Source: Clostridia bacterium (GTDB lineage: Bacteria > Bacillota_E > SLMV01 > PUMD01). From it: a stretch of DNA of 10,648 nt. Of the stretch, positions 6,482 to 10,648 are shown in pieces. Below the pieces are notes generated by a model. The model searched no databases. It worked only from the letters and a program-made list of their open reading frames with translations, and was not told the origin of the DNA. The stretch lies in the NCBI GenBank assembly GCA_003562655.1, contig PWUC01000029.1:1-10648 (forward strand), read 5' to 3'. Both the position numbers and the translations under genes were made by a program. Numbering within the stretch: position 1 is the stretch's first letter; each line of letters begins with the position of its first letter.

Positions 6482-7953
6482 CCGCACACCTCCCCGGCAG
6501 CAGCAGGCAGCGGAGGTCTCCGCCGGTGGTGGTCGGTGGCGCTCTGAAAGGCCGCTGCAGCCCTCAGAACGTCCAGGTCAGCAAATCTCGCGGCCATGAG
6601 CTGGATCCCGACGGGAAGACCCGAGGCGAGACCTCCCGGGACCGAGATCGCCGGGATCCCGGCCAGGTTGGCCGGAATCGTACAGACATCGGCCATGTAC
6701 ATGGAGAGGGGGTCGTCCACCCGGTCTCCCAGGGAAAAGGCCGGCGTCGGGCAGGTCGGCGATAGCAGCAGGTCAAACCGTTCGAGGGCCGTCAGCATTT
6801 CCCGGGCAATCCGCTGCCGGACCCTGGCCGCCTTGAGGTAATAGGCGTCGTAGTACCCGGCACTCAGGGCGAAGGTTCCCAGCATGATCCGCCTCTTGAC
6901 CTCCCGGCCGAACCCCTGCCCCCGCGTATTGCGGTAGAGGTCCTCCATGTTCTCACCGGGGGCCCGGTAGCCAAAGCGGACCCCGTCAAACCGGGCCAGG
7001 TTCGAGGAGGCCTCCGCCGAGGCGATGATGTAGTAGCTCGGCAGGGCATAGCCGGTGCTGGGAAGCGAACACTCCCGCACCCGGGCACCCAGGGAGGAAA
7101 AGACCTCGGCTGCCCTCAGCACGACCTCTCTAACCTCCGAATCCACACCCTCACCCACGTATTCAAGGGGCATCCCGATCTGCACGCCCTCCAGTCCATC
7201 GACATCCGCCACCCCGCTCAGGAACCTGCCCTCGTCTGGATGCTGCACCGAGGTGCTGTCCCGGCCGTCCTGTCGGACCATGACATCCAGGGCCGCTGCA
7301 CAGTCCTGCACCGAGCGGGTGAAGGGTCCGATCTGATCCAGGGACGAACCGAAGGCGATCAGACCGTAACGTGACACAGAACCGTAGGTGGGCTTCATGC
7401 CCACGACGCCGCAAAAGGAGGCCGGCTGGCGTATGGATCCGCCGGTGTCCGAACCCAGGGCCACCGGCACAAGGCCCGCCGCCACGGCGGCGGCCGATCC
7501 CCCACTCGACCCGCCGGCGACTCTCGTCAGATCCCAGGGGTTTCGAGTGATCCCCACCGCCGAGCTCTCGGTGGACGAGCCCATGGCGAACTCGTCCATG
7601 TTGGTCTTTCCCAGGAGGGCGGCTCCCTGGTGGTCCAGATGCGTCACCACCGTGGCATCATAGGGGGGGCGGTGATCCGCCAGCATGCGGGAAGCACATG
7701 TGGTGAGGGTCCCGTCGACACACATGTTGTCCTTGATCGCATAGGGCACCCCCTCCAGTGAACCCGGGCAGTCCCCGTCCCCGGTGGTTGCCTGCAGCGC
7801 CCGCTCCCCGTCGACTGACAGAAAACACCCCAGTTCACCGTCCGCCGCCTCGATATTTTTCACGAACTCCTCGATGATCTCCTCCCGCGTGACCTCTCCG
7901 GCCACCACCAGTTCTCTCAGTTCACAAAGACCGAGCCCCGTGAGTTCACTCAC
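6478..7953 (-). CDS. gatA: Asp-tRNA(Asn)/Glu-tRNA(Gln) amidotransferase subunit A
   Basis: GatA is the glutaminase/amidase subunit of GatCAB. It releases ammonia from glutamine and channels it to GatB. This 491-residue protein has the amidase signature: IKDN with K74, GGSSGGSAAAVAAG with cis-Ser S149, and SDTGGSIRQPASFCG with nucleophile S173. The spacing of this Lys-Ser-Ser triad (75 and 24 residues) matches that of well-studied GatA enzymes. The length is normal and there is no sign of damage. The start is GTG 7953, overlapping the gatC stop as GTGA, with a GGGGAGGG ribosome site just upstream. Coupled translation with gatC and gatB would favour equal subunit amounts. Confidence 0.97.
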   Translation of the reverse strand: MSELTGLGLCELRELVVAGEVTREEIIEEFVKNIEAADGELGCFLSVDGERALQATTGDGDCPGSLEGVPYAIKDNMCVDGTLTTCASRMLADHRPPYDATVVTHLDHQGAALLGKTNMDEFAMGSSTESSAVGITRNPWDLTRVAGGSSGGSAAAVAAGLVPVALGSDTGGSIRQPASFCGVVGMKPTYGSVSRYGLIAFGSSLDQIGPFTRSVQDCAAALDVMVRQDGRDSTSVQHPDEGRFLSGVADVDGLEGVQIGMPLEYVGEGVDSEVREVVLRAAEVFSSLGARVRECSLPSTGYALPSYYIIASAEASSNLARFDGVRFGYRAPGENMEDLYRNTRGQGFGREVKRRIMLGTFALSAGYYDAYYLKAARVRQRIAREMLTALERFDLLLSPTCPTPAFSLGDRVDDPLSMYMADVCTIPANLAGIPAISVPGGLASGLPVGIQLMAARFADLDVLRAAAAFQSATDHHRRRPPLPAAAGEVCG

Positions 7954-8273
7954 CGCGCTCCCTCCCCGGATCGGGCTACCACCCGCGGGACCCTCGGGTG
8001 TCCCTCAACCACCTCCGGGACGCCGCGGAGAAAGCTTCCCGCCACCCCGGCGTCCTGGACCTCGTCGTCACGCCAGACATTGCTGCCGGGAGCCGCCGGG
8101 TTGAACAGGGGAGGCAGGTCGTCGATCTTCAGCTCGTCCAGGCGCCCTATGTACTCCAGGATCGCACCGAGATCCTTCTGCAGTCCCCTGACCTCATCCT
8201 CCGACAGGCGCAGATGCGCCAGCCGGGCCACCGCCTCGACATCCTCTCTACTCATGTTCAAGGCCCAATCCAC
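7950..8273 (-). CDS. gatC: Asp-tRNA(Asn)/Glu-tRNA(Gln) amidotransferase subunit C
   Basis: GatC is the small subunit that wraps around and stabilises the GatA-GatB interface. The hallmark sequence SREDVEAVARLAHLRLSEDE occurs near the N-terminus. It is followed by a helical segment with LGAILEYIGRLDEL and the extended belt region (NVWRDDE, then FLRGVPEVVEG). The length of 101-107 residues is usual. Two starts are possible: GTG 8273 and ATG 8255, the latter giving the more family-like start MSREDVE. Neither has a convincing ribosome site, which is odd beside the strong sites of the other operon genes. It is the first gene of the gat operon, with a leader of roughly 85 bases from the predicted promoter. 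Confidence 0.93.
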   Translation of the reverse strand: MDWALNMSREDVEAVARLAHLRLSEDEVRGLQKDLGAILEYIGRLDELKIDDLPPLFNPAAPGSNVWRDDEVQDAGVAGSFLRGVPEVVEGHPRVPRVVARSGEGAR

Positions 8274-8363
8274 CCCATTCGTTCACTATCAGTTTTCAAC
8301 TGCACCCCCGGCCCGGTACAGACCGGCACGGAGGCAGTAATCCGCAAGCCACCAACATTTACT

Positions 8364-8393
8364 ATTATACTGGCAAAAGGGGCTGCAATCCAA
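8364..8393 (-). promoter_or_regulatory. Promoter of the gatCAB operon
   Basis: On the minus strand a perfect TATAAT (8364-8369) is preceded, 18 bases away, by TTGGAT (8388-8393). The start point would be near 8357. The leader down to gatC contains only short stems, such as CAGTT-GAA-AACTG just before the gene. I see no T-box or other recognisable riboswitch. Confidence 0.6.
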
Positions 8394-8528
8394 TCTGCGG
8401 CGCCCCGGGATCATGGGAGGCAGGGCGAGGGATGGTCCCCTTGCGGACATGCCTCGGGCTCACATCCCGGCGAAACTCGTCTGATCAACCGGTCACATCC
8501 GCTCTTGAGGCCCAGCGACCGGTCTGCA
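8394..8528. other. Non-coding stretch between gat promoter and intron remnant, with one hairpin
   Basis: No gene is supported here. A two-part hairpin has outer arms CGAGG (8426-8430) and CCTCG (8452-8456) and inner arms GTCC (8435-8438) and GGAC (8445-8448). It is formed on both strands and has no T-run. It could be an old transcript end, or flanking sequence of the intron insertion site. Confidence 0.25.
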
Positions 8529-8835
8529 ATCGGGTAGGAGGCGGGGTCACCCCCGCCGTCCCCCCACACCACCGGACATGCGGGTCCGCATCCGGCGGTT
8601 CAGGGATGGTTCGTAAATACACCCGTATGCTGCGCCGCCCGAACTCCCGGATCGTTTCCCCATACGACCGGCCCGACAGGATCGCCTCCGCGAGCGCGAC
8701 GGTGAGCACCATATCGTCGGTGAACCGGCAGCCCGGGTCAAAGAGCGAAAAATCCTTCCTCTTGATCGGGCGCTGTTCATACACCGATCCGATGATGTCT
8801 CCAGCGGTACCTGGGTGAATCCTGGGATCTCGCAC
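8485..8835 (-). pseudogene. Truncated ADP-ribosylglycohydrolase (DraG family)
   Basis: The reading frame opens like DraG-family ADP-ribosylglycohydrolases, which remove ADP-ribose from modified protein or nucleic acid side chains using two Mg2+ ions. Residues 11-16 are GDIIGS and 39-41 are the metal-binding TDD in RFTDDMVLT, followed by the helix VALAEAIL. Family homology stops around YGETIREFGRR (8633). The remaining 49 codons translate the group II intron remnant and flanking DNA and are meaningless. The central and C-terminal metal ligands and about 190 residues are missing, so it cannot be active. The start, GTG 8835, has AAGGAG 10 bases upstream. The break coincides with the intron fragment, pointing to insertion followed by deletion. 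Confidence 0.85.
8529..8632 (-). mobile_element. Group IIC intron remnant, domains V and VI only
   Basis: Domain V spans about 8565-8601 on the minus strand. It starts GAACCGCC and ends GGTGGTGTG, folding into a 9 bp helix (one G-U pair), a 2-base bulge (TG) and a 4 bp helix capped by GACC. This matches, with compensatory changes, the domain V of the Oceanobacillus iheyensis class C intron as I remember it. It is followed by domain VI: a 7 bp stem GGCGGGG-GTGA-CCCCGCC (8540-8557), then TCCTACCCGAT ending at 8529, the class C style 3' end. The 5' side runs into coding-like sequence near 8632. Domains I-III and the reverse transcriptase are absent, so it cannot move by itself. The left boundary of the remnant is the least certain point. 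Confidence 0.8.
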
Positions 8836-9102
8836 AACTAATTCGCTCCTTCTTCCTGTTTCCCTGTTCGTCCAGGGCAGTACAGATGATCGCAGTTCGT
8901 TCTGGTAAACTGCGGGATCGTAACACGTGGGTCGATTCGTTGCATGCCAATGGGGCGAGGTGCAGCTGTCGCCCTAGGTAGCCCGTCGTCTGACGGAACG
9001 GGACAGAACCGCAAGCCAGAGCGAGTTAACGACTTACATGGTGTGATCATTTGTCACCACCGGGGTTGGTTGCGGTGGGATTTGTGGTGTCTGGCCTTGT
9101 CT
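8836..9102. other. Gene-free, hairpin-rich region of unknown nature
   Basis: No credible gene is seen in these 267 bases, but perfect short stems are unusually dense: 8891-8897 with 8908-8914 (7 bp), GGGCGA/TCGCCC at 8953-8958 and 8969-8974, CCGTC/GACGG at 8983-8987 and 8992-8996, and CCACCG/CGGTGG at 9057-9062 and 9073-9078. CCTAGGTA (8973-8980) and ACCGGGG further on loosely recall the order of elements in domains I-III of class C group II introns read on the plus strand. That would be a second, oppositely oriented intron piece, but the match is weak. Other structured RNA, or the leader of the truncated DraG gene, is equally possible. Confidence 0.3.
8888..8919. repeat. Inverted repeat upstream of the DraG fragment
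   Basis: A perfect 7 bp stem, CGCAGTT (8891-8897) with AACTGCG (8908-8914), has a 10-base loop and is extended by GAT/ATC after a 2-base bulge. It sits about 55 bases before the GTG of the DraG fragment and could be an operator or a leader hairpin for that gene. Confidence 0.35.
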
Positions 9103-9855
9103 CTATTGCCAGAGAAGTTTGAGGTCCACGCTCAACCCCGGGAAATCTGGAGGACTGACCACCTCGTCATCCATTCCCCCCTCGACAATCCCGTAAGTAC
9201 CCTCCCGAAGGGCGAGGCACTCCATCGTCCTCTGCTCCGGATCAATGATCCAGTAGTGTGATACCCCAGCGTCCTGATAGATCTGCATCTTCTGCAGTCG
9301 ATCTTTGCGCGGATCCGAGGACGACAGAATTTCGATCACCAGTGAGGGAGGGCCATCAATTCGTGTCTGTAAGATCAACTGCGTCTGTCGTGAGGATATG
9401 TAGAGCAGATCGGGTTGTACTACGGTTGTCTCACCGAGAGTTACGTCCAGGGGCGCATAGAAAACTTTTCCTTCAGGGTCATTGTTTCGGAAATAGTTGA
9501 TCAGAACTTGATATATGCGTCCGGACACTTGCTGGTGTATGACGCTGGGTGAGGGTTCCCTGACCAAAACTCCGTCGAGAACCTCGAAGCGGTGTCCGGG
9601 TTCCTCGGGCAAATTCAGGTAGTCATCGTAGGTAAGATTACCTTCTAAGCTCTTTCCGTGATTAGCGTCTTTTTCGCGGACTGCGGGGGCATTTAGCGTG
9701 GACAATACTTCATCAAGCCGATATCGGTACTGGCGCCTTCCCAGCTGGACATGGGGAATTGTGTTCTCTCTGGTGTACCTCCAAATCGTCTCCACTGATA
9801 GATCAAGGGCCTCAGCCAGTGCCTGTGCGGTCATAAGAGTCTTGTCTTCCGCCAC
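9103..9855 (-). CDS. HTH-Uma2 fusion: excisionase-like DNA-binding domain plus Uma2 (DUF820) nuclease domain
   Basis: This 250-residue protein has two domains. Residues 7-54 form an excisionase/MerR-like winged helix (LMTAQALAEALDLSVETIWR, then a basic wing at GRRQYRYRLDEV). After a short linker, residues 75-250 are a Uma2-family PD-(D/E)XK nuclease-like domain. Visible features are E91 in FEVLDG, D149 in QPDL, E175 in VIEIL, K189, and the signature GVSHYWIIDP. All the acidic core positions are kept, so catalysis is possible. The cellular role of Uma2 proteins is unsettled. The start is GTG 9855, because GGAGG (9864-9868) is 8 bases upstream and the promoter -10 box lies inside the longer frame that begins at TTG 9903. 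The gene is less GC-rich than its neighbours, consistent with recent transfer. It is monocistronic. Confidence 0.87.
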   Translation of the reverse strand: MAEDKTLMTAQALAEALDLSVETIWRYTRENTIPHVQLGRRQYRYRLDEVLSTLNAPAVREKDANHGKSLEGNLTYDDYLNLPEEPGHRFEVLDGVLVREPSPSVIHQQVSGRIYQVLINYFRNNDPEGKVFYAPLDVTLGETTVVQPDLLYISSRQTQLILQTRIDGPPSLVIEILSSSDPRKDRLQKMQIYQDAGVSHYWIIDPEQRTMECLALREGTYGIVEGGMDDEVVSPPDFPGLSVDLKLLWQ

Positions 9856-9874
9856 CTTCAGCACCTCCACCCTG

Positions 9875-9903
9875 ATTATATCCCGGCAGACAGCTAAAAG
9901 CAA
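9875..9903 (-). promoter_or_regulatory. Promoter of the HTH-Uma2 gene
   Basis: TTGCTT (9898-9903) and a perfect TATAAT (9875-9880) are separated by 17 bases on the minus strand. Transcription would start near 9868, leaving a leader of little more than the ribosome site before GTG 9855. This decides the start codon. No clear dyad operator is seen, although the protein's own HTH domain makes autoregulation plausible. Confidence 0.6.
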
Positions 9904-10162
9904 CTATAACCAATTAAACACAATATCACAAGTATCTCCAGCAGGATGATGTTGTGATCAAGCGATTCCGCGGAGACCTTCGACCGACGGTGTGTTCCTA
10001 TCTATCAGTTGGATTTCTCAATATGTCCTCGCTGCATCTGAACAGCCTCAAGGCTCCGAGCGTACCGGTTTCAACACCCCTGGACGGGAGCCGCGGTCCG
10101 TCCTCCGTATGTAACGAGTGGATCCCATCGTTTCTTGGAGCCCCGAGGAGGTCCGGCCTCCC
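9904..10162. other. Gene-free region between HTH-Uma2 and the ABC fragment
   Basis: The left half is AT-rich and probably carries upstream promoter DNA of the HTH-Uma2 gene. The right half is GC-richer and unremarkable. Open frames here lack ribosome sites and family resemblance, so I call none of them. Confidence 0.4.
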
Positions 10163-10164
10163 TC
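10145..10164 (-). terminator. Hairpin at the end of the ABC gene fragment
   Basis: Minus-strand GAGGGAGG and CCTCCTC arms around CCGGA form a stem of about 7 bp with one bulged base, overlapping the ABC stop codon (10163-10165). There is no U-tract, so it is only a possible transcript end. Confidence 0.3.
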
Positions 10165-10179
10165 ATGCTTCTATCAGCA

Positions 10180-10209
10180 TTTCCGCGTCCCTTGCAGCCT
10201 CAGTGGCTT
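10180..10209 (+). repeat. 30 bp inverted repeat, inner arm
   Basis: These 30 bases are identical to the minus strand of 10648-10619, the last bases of the window. They lie inside the C-terminal coding part of the ABC exporter fragment. Confidence 0.85.
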
Positions 10210-10334
10210 GCATCTCCAGGAGGCGTGCATACAGTCCGCCCTGCGCCAGGAGCTCCTGATGAGTACCCTGCTCCACGACCCGGCCCTCCTCCAGCACCAG
10301 GATGCAGTCGGTCGTTTCGGATGGTGGAGAGTCG

Positions 10335-10348
10335 ATGGGCAATGGGCG
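10335..10348. repeat. 7 bp tandem duplication causing a frameshift
   Basis: ATGGGCA (10335-10341) is followed directly by ATGGGCG (10342-10348). On the minus strand this reads GCCCAT twice, exactly at the H-loop. Removing one copy restores [12 protein letters not shown], the canonical ABC exporter sequence. Confidence 0.75.
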
Positions 10349-10618
10349 ATGATAATGGTGGCTCTGCCCCGCATCAGCTCCTCCAGTGCCTCCTGGATCA
10401 TCAGTTCTGTCTTGCTGTCGACAGCTGAGGTCGTCTCATCCAGGATCAAAATGGGGGTATCTCGCAGCAGGGCTCGCAGTTCGGGTTTGCCGATCAGAGC
10501 GCGGCAGACCCTCAGCCGCATCTTCATTCCGTGGGAAAAGGAGGAGACCATGGCGGACGCCGCATCCTCCAATCCGACCAGTCCCAGGAGTCGAACCGGA
10601 TCCTCGGTTACCCCGCTG

Positions 10619-10648
10619 AAGCCACTGAGGCTGCAAGGGACGCGGAAA
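10619..10648 (-). repeat. 30 bp inverted repeat, outer arm at the window edge
   Basis: This is the exact reverse complement of 10180-10209, with 409 bases between the arms. The match ends exactly at the window edge, so the full repeat may be longer. Lying in an already chimeric ABC gene, it suggests a fold-back or template-switch junction rather than transposon ends. Confidence 0.85.

Larger units (their letters stand above)
10163..10648 (-). pseudogene. Chimeric, frameshifted ABC transporter ATPase fragment
   Basis: Read leftwards from the window edge, the frame first gives VRLLGLVGLEDAAS, then SSFSHGMKMRLRVCRALIGKPEL, a signature helix of the ABC-2/antibiotic-exporter type. Near 10478 it switches to [20 protein letters not shown] (Walker B and D-loop) and GRATIIIAH (H-loop), typical of ABCB-type exporters. 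The join repeats the RAL segment and adds about 11 residues between signature and Walker B. After the H-loop a 7 bp tandem duplication shifts the frame, and a second shift near 10312 restores the true exporter C-terminus ([16 protein letters not shown]...LIEA), ending at TGA 10163-10165. With two shifts and a chimeric core it cannot be a working ATPase as written. Real decay and assembly error are both possible. Confidence 0.75.

Noticed and set aside
5414..6547. Long plus-strand open frame (377 codons) opposite gatB
   Set aside because: It is the antisense shadow of a GC-rich conserved gene. It lacks a ribosome site and any family resemblance, while gatB on the other strand is unmistakable.
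8274..8357. A T-box or other riboswitch in the gatC leader
   Set aside because: The leader is only about 85 bases with short stems. It lacks a T-box sequence and a terminator/antiterminator pair.
8838..9050. Minus-strand frame of 70 codons upstream of the DraG fragment
   Set aside because: It covers the hairpin-rich region, has no recognisable protein features and no good ribosome site.
9103..9903. Reading the HTH-Uma2 gene as a toxin-antitoxin module
   Set aside because: It is one continuous protein with no partner gene on either side, and Uma2 proteins are not established toxins.
9954..10259. Plus-strand frame of 101 codons between Uma2 and ABC fragments
   Set aside because: It runs antisense into the ABC exporter C-terminus and has no protein-like composition or start signal.
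8485..10648. A possible new defence island made of DraG, HTH-Uma2 and ABC genes
   Set aside because: Two of the three genes are broken and the third has its own promoter. There is no shared operon or intact partner, so a working system is not supported.
10180..10648. The 30 bp inverted repeat as terminal repeats of an insertion sequence
   Set aside because: The 409 bases between the arms hold only ABC gene pieces and no transposase, and one arm is native exporter coding sequence.

Overview
This is a GC-rich bacterial window with densely packed genes. Most run on the minus strand, use ATG, GTG or TTG starts and have strong GGAGG-type ribosome binding sites. A gatCAB operon shows that the organism makes Gln-tRNA and/or Asn-tRNA by transamidation. 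That operon, a YycJ/WalJ-like metallo-hydrolase, a glycolipid-type GT4 glycosyltransferase and a class IIC intron remnant would fit a Bacillota-like or related deep-branching lineage. Nothing here fixes the taxonomy.

Layout from left to right. At 155-1360 (-) is a GT4 glycosyltransferase. A divergent 194-base gap separates it from an unrecognised 160-residue protein at 1555-2037 (+). A ZIP metal transporter follows at 2042-2785 (-); its promoter is overlapped by two tandem Fur-like dyads. An MBL-fold hydrolase (about 2922-3866, +) diverges from the same control region. Its 3' end overlaps a convergent HAD phosphatase. From 8273 down to 3779 a minus-strand operon reads gatC-gatA-gatB-metallophosphoesterase-HAD hydrolase, with 4, 4 and 23 base overlaps and one 17 base gap. 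It is preceded by a promoter with a perfect TATAAT box.

From about 8480 to the right end the window changes character and looks accessory and damaged. An ADP-ribosylglycohydrolase gene is cut off after about 68 codons and fused to the 3' end (domains V and VI) of a group IIC intron. A hairpin-rich, gene-free stretch follows. Next is a less GC-rich gene for an HTH-Uma2 (PD-(D/E)XK) fusion protein with its own promoter. Last is a broken ABC ATPase. It joins an ABC-2-type segment to an ABC-exporter segment and carries two frameshifts, and the final 30 bases of the window are an exact inverted copy of sequence about 440 bases upstream. That last part may be a real rearrangement or an assembly/amplification fold-back.

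I found no CRISPR array, tRNA, rRNA or intact transposase, and no convincing complete novel system. The most informative signals are the intron remnant, the metal-responsive-looking ZIP promoter, the HTH-Uma2 fusion and the chimeric right end.
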